Assembly (NCBI RefSeq): GCF_900111865.1
Contig: NZ_FOJS01000009.1
Location: 22,353-86,352, forward strand
Length of the DNA: 64,000 nt
Direction: 5' to 3'
From: Parageobacillus thermantarcticus
GTDB taxonomy: Bacteria; Bacillota; Bacilli; Bacillales; Anoxybacillaceae
A program made the position numbers and the translations under genes. Shown piece by piece: positions 8,215-17,162 of this stretch. Below the pieces are notes generated by a model. It searched no databases. It had not been told where the DNA came from and was given only the letters and a program-made list of their open reading frames with translations. How positions within the stretch are numbered: position 1 is the stretch's first letter; each line of letters opens with the position of its first letter.

Positions 8215-9627
8215 CGCCAGCTTCCGACGGGTCGTTTGCAAATAATCAAGCACTTTTTTTACCGCTTTTTCTTCTTGGTCGATGCAGTCCGGCAGCCCTA
8301 ATCCTTCGTATGAACTTCCCGCCAAAAACACGCCTGGGAGTTCAGACTCCATATGCGCTTTTATTTTTGCAAGTCGCTCTTTATGCCCTACCGTATATTG
8401 CGGCATCGCCTTTTTCCATCGCGAAACAACAATAAACTCTGGACGTCCAGAAATGCGCATAATTTTGTTTAAATCGTCCATCACGACACGGACGATTTCG
8501 TCATCCGACTGTTCGACGATTTCTTCATCGCCGGGGCGCCCGACATAGCAACGCAACAGCGCCTTTCCATTTGGCGCGGTATGCGGCCACTTTTTATGCG
8601 TCCATGTGCAAGCGGTAATCGTATAATCGTTGCGGCGGGAAACGACGAAACCGGTTCCGTCAATATCTTGCTCAATAGCACTTTCTGGAAAGGCCAACGC
8701 CACAGTGGCGACGGATGTCGACGGAACAGATTGAAACGGTTCGAAAAACGGGTAATCTGCAAACATCGCCGGCACAGATGAGTGCGGCGTCGCGACGATG
8801 ATGCTATCCGCCTTCCATACGTCGCCGTTGCTTAAGCGCAGACGGTATCCCGTCCCTTCACGCCGTATGCTTTCTACCCGCACTCCTTTCATCACGCTTC
8901 CTTGTTCGAGTCGTTTTTCCACTTCATCGATTAACGATTGCAAGCCCGTTTTTAATGTTTGAAACGCACCTTTCCGCTGTTTCTGCGCTTTCGGTGTCGT
9001 CCGTTTTGCCCCACGCACCAAACTGCCGTATTGCTGCTCGACTTGGAAAAACTGCGGGAATGTCGCCATTAAACTCATTTGATCAATATCGCCGGCGTAA
9101 ATACCCGATAGCAGCGGTTCAATTAAGTTATCTACCACCTCATCTCCGAGACGGCGGCGGAAAAATTGCCCTAACGATAAATCGCCTTCCGCTTTTGTCG
9201 GCGGCAAAACAAAATCAAGAGCAGCGCGCAGCTTTCCTAATGGAGAAAACAGCCCTGTCGTGATAAACGGACCGATCCGCGTCGGAATCCCCATGACGGC
9301 TCCACCCGGTATTGGATAGAGCTTTCCGTTTGCAAGAATATACGATTTTCCCGTCGCATTATGGACGATTTCATTTTCTAGCCCAACTTCACGCACAAGG
9401 CGAAAAGCGCTTGTTTTTCGCGCCAAAAACGAATCAGGTCCACGTTCAATCACAAAGCCATCGCGCACCACTGTTTGTACTTTGCCGCCTAAACGATGCG
9501 TCGCTTCGACCAGCTTGCATTCAATCGGAAGTTGTTGCTCTTTCACCGCTTTTTGCAAATAATACGCAGCAGTAATTCCCGTTATGCCGCCTCCGATAAT
9601 CACAACCGTATATTTTTCCTCATTCAC
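8203..9627 (-). CDS. hemY: Coproporphyrinogen III oxidase HemY/CgoX
   Basis: FAD-dependent enzyme that, in Firmicutes, oxidises coproporphyrinogen III to coproporphyrin III in the coproporphyrin-dependent haem pathway. The N-terminal dinucleotide motif (VVIIGGGITGITAAYYL) and the GLGLPDCI segment near the C-terminus are present; 474 aa is the normal length. The start codon is GTG at 9627, preceded by GAAGG at 9 nt. It is the last gene of hemE-hemH-hemY, 15 bp after hemH, with a terminator overlapping its stop. Confidence 0.93.
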   Translation of the reverse strand: MNEEKYTVVIIGGGITGITAAYYLQKAVKEQQLPIECKLVEATHRLGGKVQTVVRDGFVIERGPDSFLARKTSAFRLVREVGLENEIVHNATGKSYILANGKLYPIPGGAVMGIPTRIGPFITTGLFSPLGKLRAALDFVLPPTKAEGDLSLGQFFRRRLGDEVVDNLIEPLLSGIYAGDIDQMSLMATFPQFFQVEQQYGSLVRGAKRTTPKAQKQRKGAFQTLKTGLQSLIDEVEKRLEQGSVMKGVRVESIRREGTGYRLRLSNGDVWKADSIIVATPHSSVPAMFADYPFFEPFQSVPSTSVATVALAFPESAIEQDIDGTGFVVSRRNDYTITACTWTHKKWPHTAPNGKALLRCYVGRPGDEEIVEQSDDEIVRVVMDDLNKIMRISGRPEFIVVSRWKKAMPQYTVGHKERLAKIKAHMESELPGVFLAGSSYEGLGLPDCIDQEEKAVKKVLDYLQTTRRKLAEVN

Positions 9628-9642
9628 TGTTCATCGCCTTCT

Positions 9643-10578
9643 TTATAAAAGTTTGATCCGTTTTAATACAACCGTCGCTAATGCATCGATGAATTTTGCA
9701 TTCGCATTTGGCATTTCTGGGCGATAATAGTTTGCGCCGATTTCTTCCGTCACTTGTTTACATTCAATATCGTTATCATATAACACTTCTAAATGGTCTG
9801 CGACAAACCCGACCGGAACATAGACAAATGACGTATATCCATTTTCTTGATGCAACTGTCTCGTTAAGTCTTGAACATCCGGACCGAGCCAAGGCTCTGG
9901 CGTGTTGCCGGCACTTTGCCAGCCTACCGCATAATGTTTTACGCCGGCTTTTTCGGCAATTAGTTTTGCCGTTTCCGCAAGCTGCTGCGGATACGGGTCA
10001 CCCGCTGCAATAATTTTTTCCGGCAAGCTATGCGCCGATACGATGAGCACCGCTTTGTCGCGTTCTTCTTCGGTCATCGAAGCATACACTTCTTTTACTT
10101 TTTCGACCCAATAGTCAATAAATTTCGGTTCATCATACCAGCTGTCAATCGTATAAATCACCGGCCCTCCCAATTTTTCCGCTTCCGCTTTTGCCCGTTC
10201 GTTGTACGATTGAATGCTGAACGTCGAAAAATGCGGCGCAAGCACAATGCCCACGGCTTCTTTAATGCCATCTTCATGCATTTGCCGAACGGCATCTTCA
10301 ACAAACGGTTCAATATGTTTTAACCCTAAGTACATTTGAAACTCGATGTCCTCTTGTACATCGTTAAGCCGCTTTTCGAGTTGCTTCGCTTGTTCAAGGG
10401 TAATTTTGGCCAATGGGGAAGTTCCGCCAATCGCTTTATAGCGTTGCTTTAAGTCTTCCAATAGTTCCGGGGAAGGCTTTCTGCCATGACGAATGTGCGT
10501 ATAATATCGTTCAATGTCTTCTTCTTTATATGGCGTCCCGTATGCCATCACTAATAAACCCATTTTCTTCTTTGCCAT
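9643..10578 (-). CDS. hemH: Coproporphyrin ferrochelatase HemH/CpfC
   Basis: Inserts Fe2+ into coproporphyrin III. The metal-binding residues His183 (in VSAHSLPE) and Glu264 (in [10 protein letters not shown]) fall at the B. subtilis positions. 311 aa is typical of the monomeric soluble enzyme. It lies between hemE (13 bp upstream) and hemY (15 bp downstream) in one operon. The ATG start is preceded by a GAGGTG-type site. Confidence 0.95.
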   Translation of the reverse strand: MAKKKMGLLVMAYGTPYKEEDIERYYTHIRHGRKPSPELLEDLKQRYKAIGGTSPLAKITLEQAKQLEKRLNDVQEDIEFQMYLGLKHIEPFVEDAVRQMHEDGIKEAVGIVLAPHFSTFSIQSYNERAKAEAEKLGGPVIYTIDSWYDEPKFIDYWVEKVKEVYASMTEEERDKAVLIVSAHSLPEKIIAAGDPYPQQLAETAKLIAEKAGVKHYAVGWQSAGNTPEPWLGPDVQDLTRQLHQENGYTSFVYVPVGFVADHLEVLYDNDIECKQVTEEIGANYYRPEMPNANAKFIDALATVVLKRIKLL

Positions 10579-10591
10579 GCTATAACACCTC

Positions 10592-11629
10592 TCATTTTCT
10601 TGATGTATAATTATGGATAAACGCTGTTAGCCGTTTTAGCGTCTCTGGCTGAATTTCCGGAAAAATGCCGTGGCCTAAGTTAAATATATATCCAGGCCGT
10701 TCCATGCCTTCATCTAAAATTTGTTTCACGCGTTTTTCAATGACTTCCCAAGGTGCAAGAAGAACCGCTGGATCTAAATTTCCTTGAAGCACCTTCGTAA
10801 TTCCTTTTTCCCGTGCTTCGCGAAGTGAAAGCCGCCAATCAAGCCCGATTACATCAAGCGGCAAGTCGTTCCACTCTTTTGCCAAATGACTTGCGCCGAC
10901 GCCGAACATAATGAGCGGAACGTTTTCTTTGCGAAGCTCCGCAAAAATCCGGGCCATCGTCGGTTTAATAAATGTGCGATAATCATCCACACTCACGGCG
11001 CCGACCCATGAATCAAAAATTTGGATCGCATTCGCACCAGCGCGGATTTGCGCCTTCACATAGCGAATCGTCATATCGGCAAGCTTGTCCATCAGCGCAA
11101 ACCACGCTTTCGGCTCCGCGTACATAAACGCTTTTGTTTTATTGTAGTTTTTCGACGGGCCTCCTTCAATCATATAGCTCGCGAGCGTAAACGGCGCGCC
11201 GGCAAATCCGATGAGCGGAACGTTTAGCTGTTCAGTCGTCAATAGCTTAATCGTTTCCAATACGTACGGCACATCTTCTTCTGGATGAATTTCCCCAAGC
11301 TTTTCTACATCCGCCAAGGAGCGGATTGGATTGGCAATCACCGGCCCAATCCCCGCTTTAATCTCTACATCGACGCCAATCGCCGGAAGCGGAGACATAA
11401 TATCTTTATACAAAATCGCCGCATCGACATTGTACTGTTCGACCGGCAGTCTTGTTACATAAGCGCAAAGTTCCGGTTGGTGCGTAATTTCAAATAACGA
11501 ATATTTCTCTTTAAGCGCCCGGTATTCCGGCTGCGACCTCCCCGCCTGCCTCATATACCAGACTGGAACATAATCCGTTTTTTCGCCGCGGCAAGCGCGC
11601 AAAAATGTATCGTTCATCCGTTTTGACAT
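10592..11629 (-). CDS. hemE: Uroporphyrinogen III decarboxylase HemE
   Basis: Decarboxylates uroporphyrinogen III to coproporphyrinogen III, the first dedicated step of this operon. The signature [14 protein letters not shown] and the later [13 protein letters not shown] and FNLGHGI segments are present; 345 aa. The start at 11629 (MSKRMNDTF) is chosen over 11635 because AAAGG lies 9 nt upstream and B. subtilis HemE starts MSKR. A sigma-A promoter lies about 90 bp upstream. Confidence 0.95.
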   Translation of the reverse strand: MSKRMNDTFLRACRGEKTDYVPVWYMRQAGRSQPEYRALKEKYSLFEITHQPELCAYVTRLPVEQYNVDAAILYKDIMSPLPAIGVDVEIKAGIGPVIANPIRSLADVEKLGEIHPEEDVPYVLETIKLLTTEQLNVPLIGFAGAPFTLASYMIEGGPSKNYNKTKAFMYAEPKAWFALMDKLADMTIRYVKAQIRAGANAIQIFDSWVGAVSVDDYRTFIKPTMARIFAELRKENVPLIMFGVGASHLAKEWNDLPLDVIGLDWRLSLREAREKGITKVLQGNLDPAVLLAPWEVIEKRVKQILDEGMERPGYIFNLGHGIFPEIQPETLKRLTAFIHNYTSRK

Positions 11630-11713
11630 CTTCATCCGCCTTTCTTGTCTATCATCGATTGATAAACAGTTCGATCAAAAGCTACATTTACAACTATACA
11701 AGGTTCTTATGAC

Positions 11714-11742
11714 AATGTATAGCAACAGGGGGAAACTGTCAA
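11714..11742 (-). promoter_or_regulatory. Sigma-A promoter of hemEHY
   Basis: TTGACA (11737-11742), 17-bp spacer, TACATT (11714-11719) on the minus strand, about 85 bp upstream of the hemE start. The rest of the gap between this promoter and the terminator at 11901 shows no gene. Confidence 0.7.
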
Positions 11743-11900
11743 AAAATTGACGATTTGTTTCCACTTATGCCGATACCGCTTTATTCGTCCGCTTTCAAAA
11801 TAGACGGCCGGCTGTCTTTGCCTAACTATCGTTTTCCATTCTTTTCATCGGTGTAACGATGTTGCGGCAAAAAATTATTCTTCTTTACATTATAACAAAA

Positions 11901-11928
11901 AAGCCGCCTCGCTCCTACGAGGCAGCTT
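11901..11928 (-). terminator. Terminator downstream of yhfA
   Basis: 11-bp stem AAGCCGCCTCG / CGAGGCAGCTT (one G-U pair) with a 6-nt loop. On the minus strand it is followed by TTTTTTG. It lies beyond repeat copy A, so the repeat would be in the yhfA 3' UTR. Confidence 0.82.
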
Positions 11929-11931
11929 ATC

Positions 11932-12040
11932 GATCAAGTCCGTGAAATTGTGTAAAAACAAAACGGTAAAAGGCGATTTTATTTTCCCGTAATCCAAGTC
12001 TATTGTACTGGCAATGGAATTTTACACAATAATTAGACTT
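11932..12040. repeat. MITE-like repeat, copy A
   Basis: 109-bp non-coding element between the yhfA stop and its terminator. The left end is GATCAAGTCCGTGAAATTG. The right end contains TTTTACACAATAATTAGACTT, which is roughly the inverted repeat of the left end. The interior matches copy D (50739-50847) closely, including AAAACGGTAAAA and GCGATTTTATTTTCC. No open reading frame. Terminal inverted repeats of this kind suggest a non-autonomous derivative of an insertion sequence; the parent is not in this window. Confidence 0.65.
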
Positions 12041-12049
12041 CAGCCATTT

Positions 12050-13450
12050 TCACATAAGAAACATCGCCGCAATCGTTGTAATCACGATGCCGATCGTCAC
12101 CGGAACTAAGTTGCGCCGCGCCAGTTCAAATGGATCGACACCGCAAATGGCCGCAGCGGGAATAAGCGCCCAAGGAACAAGCGTGCCGCCTCCAACCCAA
12201 ATTGCCGCAATTTGTCCAAGCGCAGTCAATGTCGCGGCACCGCCACCAATCGCCGTCGCAAATAAATGCGCAACCGAACCTGCTAATGAAATTCCAGAAA
12301 AGCCTGAACCATCCAATCCGGTGATTGCTCCGACAACCGTTAACGTTACCGCGCCAATCTCATCGTTAAGCGGCACGATATGGGCAAGCGCCACTCCTAA
12401 GTCGTTCACAATTCCTTGCGATAGTTTCGGCAAGTGCTCGCCGATAATTTTGCCAAACCCTGCGTCGCCAAGATAAAAAAACGCCGCGATCGGAATGACT
12501 GGTCCAAACACTTTAAAGCCAAATTGAAACCCTTCAATCAAATAATTAGTAATTTCTTCGAAGCTTTCTTGTTTATGCGCAAAAATCGAAATAAAAATTA
12601 AAATAAAAATCGCCGTTCCTCCGATTAACGCAGTCGCTTCCCCGCCTTGCAAGCGTAAATAAAACATCGCGATGACATCTAAAACAAACATAACCGGAAT
12701 GATGACCGCCATTATATTTTTCGCTTGATTAGACAACAATCGTTCCGTCTTTTCGAGCGCTGCATCCGCAGTTACCGCCACTTCGTTCGCTTCATTAGCA
12801 AAATACCCTCTCTTCATATCACGGCGAAGCAATAAAAAAGCAGTGATCGTAGTTGCCGCTCCCATTACTAACACGAGCGGCACGCTAGCAGAAATGACTT
12901 CCGAGACAGGAAGACCGGCGGCATCCGCCGTCAGCTTTGGCGCCCCCTGAATAACGAAATCTCCTGACAGGGCAACACCGTGACCAAACAAATTCATTGC
13001 CATGGCTGCTCCTAACGCTGGCAGCCCAACGCGAATCGCCACAGGAAGCAACACCGCTCCCATTAGCGCAACGGCAGGTGATGGCCAGAAAAAACAAGAA
13101 ATGATCATCATCAAAATTCCAATCGTCCAATACGCCCATCCCGGTGTGCGAATAAACCTAGTAAATGGCGAAATCATCACATCATTAATTCCCGTTGCTG
13201 TCAGCACTTTACTCATTGCCACAATAATGGAAATCACTAAAATGGTCGGCAAAAGCTCTGTTATTGCGTAAATAAAGCTATTAAACACCCCGCTGATCGC
13301 AGCGCTTAACGAATGGGTTGCAGTAGCTGCTAACAAAAAGATCCCAGCGATACAAACGAGCGATGTATCTTTTCTTGCGATCATAAATCCGATGATAAGC
13401 ACGATAAACGCTAAGTAAATCCAATGCAGCACCGTTAATTCGACACCCAT
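12050..13450 (-). CDS. yhfA: YhfA-like membrane transporter (GntP/citrate-type ion transporter look)
   Basis: 466-residue polytopic membrane protein with about eleven to twelve hydrophobic segments, Gly/Ala-rich re-entrant-like loops (for example GATTTITAF, GGTLVPWALIP) and no soluble domain. It resembles B. subtilis YhfA in sequence style, length and location near hem and yhg genes. The ATG follows GGAAAGGAGAATATAA. Its transcript would run through repeat copy A into a terminator. The substrate is unknown; an organic anion is a guess from family resemblance. Confidence 0.75.
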   Translation of the reverse strand: MGVELTVLHWIYLAFIVLIIGFMIARKDTSLVCIAGIFLLAATATHSLSAAISGVFNSFIYAITELLPTILVISIIVAMSKVLTATGINDVMISPFTRFIRTPGWAYWTIGILMMIISCFFWPSPAVALMGAVLLPVAIRVGLPALGAAMAMNLFGHGVALSGDFVIQGAPKLTADAAGLPVSEVISASVPLVLVMGAATTITAFLLLRRDMKRGYFANEANEVAVTADAALEKTERLLSNQAKNIMAVIIPVMFVLDVIAMFYLRLQGGEATALIGGTAIFILIFISIFAHKQESFEEITNYLIEGFQFGFKVFGPVIPIAAFFYLGDAGFGKIIGEHLPKLSQGIVNDLGVALAHIVPLNDEIGAVTLTVVGAITGLDGSGFSGISLAGSVAHLFATAIGGGAATLTALGQIAAIWVGGGTLVPWALIPAAAICGVDPFELARRNLVPVTIGIVITTIAAMFLM

Positions 13451-13576
13451 TTATATTCTCCTTTCCTTGTTTCATGGGTAAATAGGACATTTACCTAACA
13501 CGGATGTACTACAGCATATGAAAGGAGAATAAAGGTGTGAAACACTTCTCTATTTTGATCGCATGATAACAAAAAA

Positions 13577-13610
13577 CACCCCGCTTTTTCATTGTGGAAA
13601 AAGCGAGGTG
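13577..13610 (-). terminator. Terminator downstream of hmoB
   Basis: 14-bp stem (CACCCCGCTTTTTC / GAAAAAGCGAGGTG, one mismatch) with a 6-nt loop. On the minus strand it is followed by TTTTTTG. It directly abuts repeat copy B, the same arrangement as copy A. Confidence 0.8.
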
Positions 13611-13725
13611 GATCAAGTCCGGGAATTTGTGTAAAAAGAAGCGGCAAAAAGCAGGCTGATTTCTCCAAAATGTCCATTCGCCTGGACCAGGAAATGAAAA
13701 TTTACACAATAATCAGGACTTGATC
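13611..13725. repeat. MITE-like repeat, copy B
   Basis: 115-bp element bounded by exact inverted ends GATCAAGTCC and GGACTTGATC. Inside the ends the family motifs GTGTAAAA and TTTACACAATAATCA are kept. The interior diverges from copies A and D. It sits between the hmoB stop and the hmoB terminator. No gene. Confidence 0.7.
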
Positions 13726-13745
13726 GCGAGGGGTAAAAAACTGTT

Positions 13746-14249
13746 TTATCGTTCTTGAACAACCGAATAGGTCGTTACATAAGATGGGCGCGGAAATATT
13801 TGCCGAGATGGCTTTTGTTCGTCTTTTCGCCGCTCATGCGCTTTTGCAAACGCGTTAGAACGCTGCCATTGTTCAAAATATTCTTTTCCTTCCCATAATG
13901 TCATAATCACATACGTATCGTTCGAAAGCGGACGAAGCACGCGAATCGCGACAAATCCAGGCTCATTTTCAATCAATCTCGCCCGCTGCTGAAAGCGATG
14001 TTCAAAAAGCGGGCGCCCTTCGTCGGTCACCGGAATATTGTTGCATACAACAAACGCACCGCCCAACTCGCCAGACGCATCGATCACCTCATAACAGCGC
14101 GGCTCGTTAAATACCGTTTCCCCATCTGTTTCATGAAGCAAAACAGCATCTTCCCCATTTTCCAACAATAACATCGTTTCGTTCTTATACATGTCCTTCA
14201 CTTTTTGCAAATAATCGGCCGTTCCCGTCGTGATATACATTTTTTTCAT
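13746..14249 (-). CDS. hmoB: Haem-degrading monooxygenase HmoB
   Basis: ABM-domain (antibiotic biosynthesis monooxygenase fold) protein that releases iron from haem. 167 aa matches B. subtilis HmoB (YhgC). The C-terminal ABM half contains ENEPGFVAIRVLRPL and YVIMTLWEG, and His138 (AKAHERRK) falls at the position of the proposed haem ligand. The start follows AGGAGGGAAAAA. It is 11 bp downstream of ecsB, so it is probably co-transcribed with ecsAB; in B. subtilis I recall it near yhgD instead. Confidence 0.9.
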   Translation of the reverse strand: MKKMYITTGTADYLQKVKDMYKNETMLLLENGEDAVLLHETDGETVFNEPRCYEVIDASGELGGAFVVCNNIPVTDEGRPLFEHRFQQRARLIENEPGFVAIRVLRPLSNDTYVIMTLWEGKEYFEQWQRSNAFAKAHERRKDEQKPSRQIFPRPSYVTTYSVVQER

Positions 14250-14260
14250 TTTTTTCCCTC

Positions 14261-15460
14261 CTATTTGCGACGTTTAGAAAGATAATGAAACAATAGCCAA
14301 TAACTAAAAACAGCGCCTGCTGCCCATGACGCAATCCAAATCCAGCCGGCGTCAAGCAGGAACAAAAACACGCTGAACACGCTGTTTTCCACGATTAATA
14401 AGAAAAAGAGGAGCCGGCATACCGCCTGTTTCCGCACATCATCAGAGAGCGGATATAATCGGATCACCAAGTTTGTCCGATGATGGTCGATTAGCGCGAA
14501 TAGTTGAAAACCTGTAATGTAAAGAAAAAATAACGACACGGCGATTTTTCCGTATTCCGATGGAACGATATAAAGCAATAACAATCCAATCGCGATTAAG
14601 CGGATATAAAGCCCTAAATAGCCGCCCGAACGGATGAATGTTCGCACATACAAATAAAGAAATGCATTTTTTTGCTTGTACGCAATCAGCGAAACTAGAA
14701 AATCAAGCCAGCGCCGCCGCTTCGCCTCCTCTTTCCATTGCGGAACATCGGTAAACAAATTGGCGATACGGTAAAATGCACGCACCGCTTTTGCCTCCTG
14801 TTCGATGATCCGCTCCCATTTCCATCCTTTTCGCTTTGTTGCTTGCGCAAAATAAACGGTAATGCCAGCCATCAGCGCGCATATGGCAAGCAAAAAGAAG
14901 AAGGAAGCATCGGCAAGCAGAAAATAAACGAACGCGGCATTTAGCCCAAACCGGGAAATCGCGCTGAGACGATGGGTAAGCGGCTCGATAAAATAATTGC
15001 CTTTCCAGCTGATAAACAAGTTCCATCCTTTTAGAACGAGCAGCACAAAAAACAGCAGCCATATGGAAACATCGGAAAACTTTCGGTGAAGCGGCGCGAT
15101 GGCAAGCCAGACAAGAAGCAGCCCATATGCTTGCAAAAGAAAACTTAGCGAAAACGCCCGCTGAATATATGGGCGGAGCTTCGTCTCAGCCGGCAATAAA
15201 AACACGATATCCGCTTCCTGAAACAACGTGCGCAGCGAACCAAACGTCAATACAAAAGCGAAAATCAGCGCGGCAACGATCGGATAAGGAAAATGCGGCG
15301 GAAGCGTTTGTACCCAATGACGGTAGGCGACCGCCCCTAATCCAATGCCAATCAGCAATACAAACAATAGATGGTCGTTCAACATATAGCGCAAATAACG
15401 CCGCATTTTGCGCGCCTCTTGATAAAGGCGGTCGTTCCATAACTGCTTTCCGTCTATCAT
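14261..15460 (-). CDS. ecsB: ABC transporter membrane protein EcsB
   Basis: 399-residue permease with about six to eight membrane helices, the partner of EcsA. In B. subtilis the Ecs transporter affects competence, exoprotein secretion and intramembrane proteolysis by RasP. It begins MIDGKQLWNDRLYQEARKM and has basic cytoplasmic loops. Its ATG overlaps the ecsA stop (ATGA), which indicates translational coupling. ecsC, which follows ecsB in B. subtilis, is absent; hmoB takes its place. Confidence 0.9.
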   Translation of the reverse strand: MIDGKQLWNDRLYQEARKMRRYLRYMLNDHLLFVLLIGIGLGAVAYRHWVQTLPPHFPYPIVAALIFAFVLTFGSLRTLFQEADIVFLLPAETKLRPYIQRAFSLSFLLQAYGLLLVWLAIAPLHRKFSDVSIWLLFFVLLVLKGWNLFISWKGNYFIEPLTHRLSAISRFGLNAAFVYFLLADASFFFLLAICALMAGITVYFAQATKRKGWKWERIIEQEAKAVRAFYRIANLFTDVPQWKEEAKRRRWLDFLVSLIAYKQKNAFLYLYVRTFIRSGGYLGLYIRLIAIGLLLLYIVPSEYGKIAVSLFFLYITGFQLFALIDHHRTNLVIRLYPLSDDVRKQAVCRLLFFLLIVENSVFSVFLFLLDAGWIWIASWAAGAVFSYWLLFHYLSKRRK

Positions 15461-16194
15461 ACGCCGTCTTCCTTTGTTAATTCGATATATAATTCATCCA
15501 ACGTTGCCGCTGGTGAAGAAAATTGTTCGCGCAGCTCCGCAAGCGTTCCTTTCGCCTTTACTTTTCCGTTATGCAAAATGACAAACGAATCGCAATATTT
15601 TTCCGCCGTCGCCAAAATATGCGTTGACATTAAAATGCCCGCTCCTTTTTTCTTCATTCGCTGCATTTGTTCAAGCAAAGAATGGATTCCAAGCGGATCA
15701 AGGCCAAGAAACGGTTCATCAATAATATAAAGCGCCGGTTCGACCAAAAAGGCGCACATAATCATAACTTTCTGCTTCATTCCTTTGGAAAAATGCGCAG
15801 GAAACCATTTCAGCCTTTTTTCCATGCGGAATTCTTTTAACAACGGCGGAAGCCGCCGTTCGTATTCGTCTTTTTCGAGTCCATAAGCCATCGCCGTCAA
15901 TTGCAAATGCTCTTCCAAAGTCAGCTCCTCATACAAAATCGGCGTCTCTGGTATATATGTAAATTGCGAACGATACGCATCCGGCTGTTCTGAAAACGTT
16001 TTTCCGTTAATCGTAATCGTCCCTTTTCGCGGTTCCATCAGCCCGATAATATGCTTAATCGTCGTGCTTTTCCCCGCTCCGTTCAGCCCGATTAAACCGA
16101 CGATTTCGCCGCGGTCAACGGTAAACGAAACATCTTCCAGCACGTTTTGCTTCGTATATCCTCCCGATAAATGGTGAACTTCCAAAAGCGCCAT
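15457..16194 (-). CDS. ecsA: ABC transporter ATP-binding protein EcsA
   Basis: 245-residue ATPase of the Ecs exporter. Walker A GLNGAGKST is near residues 38-46. The signature is a variant (FSKGMKQK rather than LSGGQ), as is normal for EcsA, and Walker B YIIDEPFLGLDP is intact. It is the first gene of ecsA-ecsB-hmoB and is divergent from the ncRNA and hit. The ATG follows GAAAGGAAGCAGACG. Confidence 0.93.
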   Translation of the reverse strand: MALLEVHHLSGGYTKQNVLEDVSFTVDRGEIVGLIGLNGAGKSTTIKHIIGLMEPRKGTITINGKTFSEQPDAYRSQFTYIPETPILYEELTLEEHLQLTAMAYGLEKDEYERRLPPLLKEFRMEKRLKWFPAHFSKGMKQKVMIMCAFLVEPALYIIDEPFLGLDPLGIHSLLEQMQRMKKKGAGILMSTHILATAEKYCDSFVILHNGKVKAKGTLAELREQFSSPAATLDELYIELTKEDGV

Positions 16195-16286
16195 CGTCTG
16201 CTTCCTTTCTATTCATAAATTACGGATTACGTTTTCATTTTATCAAAGCGATGAGCACTTTCCAAAAATTATCTATCTCCTTTTTT

Positions 16287-16315
16287 GCATACATTCTTTT
16301 CCCATGGGCATGATA
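16287..16315 (+). promoter_or_regulatory. Candidate forespore (sigma-G/F) promoter of the ecsA-hit ncRNA
   Basis: GCATA (16287-16291), a 17-bp spacer, and CATGATA (16309-16315) fit the remembered sigma-G pattern GHATR-N17/18-CATNHTA. The predicted start is about 16322, the first base of the long closing helix of the RNA. A sigma-F reading fits less well. Confidence 0.55.
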
Positions 16316-16321
16316 AATAGC

Positions 16322-16653
16322 GAAAAGGGGAAAGAAACAGCGCAAGATGAATCATCCGCTCGAAATGAGGTGTTCGCGAAAGACACTATTGTCGAAGCAA
16401 CACCGTTGCATACGGTGAGGCAGCGCGAAACTCCATAACAAAATGGGGTGTTTGTGAAAGACAGGACCATCTTGCCATGCTGTGAAGCAATGAACCTCTA
16501 CACAAGAGAAAAGACCAAAGGATGGTCGTCTTGAACAACGAAAAACTTTCCGCAAATGGGGTGTTCATCAAACGCTACCTCGTTTGAACCATCTTTCTCC
16601 CCTTTTCAGTGCGGCGGGATGCAATCAATACGGGATTGCATCCTGCTTTTTTT
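16322..16653 (+). ncRNA. Candidate structured non-coding RNA between ecsA and hit
   Basis: The approximately 500-bp gap holds no convincing gene but looks like a discrete RNA. GAAAAGGGG (16322-16330) and AAAGA (16331-16335) can pair with CCCCTTTTC (16599-16607) and TCTTT (16592-16596), closing a domain of about 285 nt. A strong terminator follows. Inside, a motif like AAATGGGGTGTT recurs three times (about 16364, 16441 and 16554). Local hairpins include GACA-ctat-TGTC (16382-16393), GACC/GGTC (16513-16527) and CAAACG/CGTTTG (16569-16586). A sigma-G-like promoter ends about 7 bp before the first helix. Short frames in the region are broken by stops. I do not recognise the family. A forespore-expressed RNA is inferred from promoter shape only. 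Confidence 0.6.
16614..16653 (+). terminator. Terminator of the ecsA-hit ncRNA
   Basis: 13-bp stem built on GGATGCAATC / GATTGCATCC with a 7-nt loop, followed by seven T residues on the plus strand. There is no upstream plus-strand protein gene for it to terminate. Confidence 0.85.
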
Positions 16654-16663
16654 ATGGTAAAAT
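16636..16663 (+). promoter_or_regulatory. Likely sigma-A promoter of hit
   Basis: TTGCAT (16636-16641), 16-bp spacer, TAAAAT (16658-16663). It overlaps the right arm of the preceding terminator and lies 35 bp before the hit start, so hit need not depend on read-through. Confidence 0.5.
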
Positions 16664-16697
16664 GGAACAAAAAAATAAGAAAGGTGGGCTTTTCCTA

Positions 16698-17120
16698 GTG
16701 AGTGAATGCATTTTTTGCAAAATTGTAAACGGAGACATTCCTGCGGCAAAAGTGTATGAAGATGAACACGTGCTGGCGTTTCTCGACATCAGCCAAGTAA
16801 CGAAAGGGCATACGCTTGTCATTCCAAAAGTACATAAAGAAAACATTTTTGAACTCACTCCTGATGTTGCAAGCCACGTCTTCACCGCTGTTCCAAAAAT
16901 CGCGAACGCGATCAAAAAACAGTTTTCCCCAGTCGGCTTAAATTTACTGAACAACAACGGCGAACAAGCAGGACAAACGGTCTTTCATTACCATGTCCAC
17001 TTAATCCCGCGCTACGGCAAAGGCGATGGTTTCGGCGCCGTATGGAAATCGCACGCTAGCGATTACACGTTTGAAGATTTGCAAACGATCGCCGCAACGA
17101 TTCAAAAAGGATTGGAATAA
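16698..17120 (+). CDS. hit: HIT-family nucleotide-binding hydrolase
   Basis: Histidine-triad protein of the Hint branch, which hydrolyses nucleoside phosphoramidates and related AMP conjugates. The triad FHYHVHLIPRYG is near the C-terminus, and a CxxC pair (CIFC) opens the protein. 140 aa is the usual length. The start is the GTG at 16698, with AAGGTGG 10 nt upstream; the upstream ATG at 16584 would run through the terminator. Gene order ecsA-hit-prsA matches B. subtilis. Confidence 0.93.
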   Translation: MSECIFCKIVNGDIPAAKVYEDEHVLAFLDISQVTKGHTLVIPKVHKENIFELTPDVASHVFTAVPKIANAIKKQFSPVGLNLLNNNGEQAGQTVFHYHVHLIPRYGKGDGFGAVWKSHASDYTFEDLQTIAATIQKGLE

Positions 17121-17160
17121 CAACAAAAGGAAGCGGGCAAGAGCGCTTCCTTTTGTTGTT
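17119..17160. terminator. Bidirectional terminator between hit and prsA
   Basis: 17-bp perfect stem AACAACAAAAGGAAGCG / CGCTTCCTTTTGTTGTT, 8-nt loop. It lies between the convergent hit and prsA stops and serves both. Confidence 0.85.
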
Positions 17161-17162
17161 AT

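Noticed and set aside
16363..16565. CRISPR-like direct repeats
   Set aside because: Three degenerate repeats at unequal spacing (about 78 and 113 bp), no palindromic repeat unit and no cas genes.
16273..16571. Short minus-strand frames upstream of ecsA
   Set aside because: Overlap each other and sit in the structured RNA region; Cys/Ser-rich and without ribosome sites.
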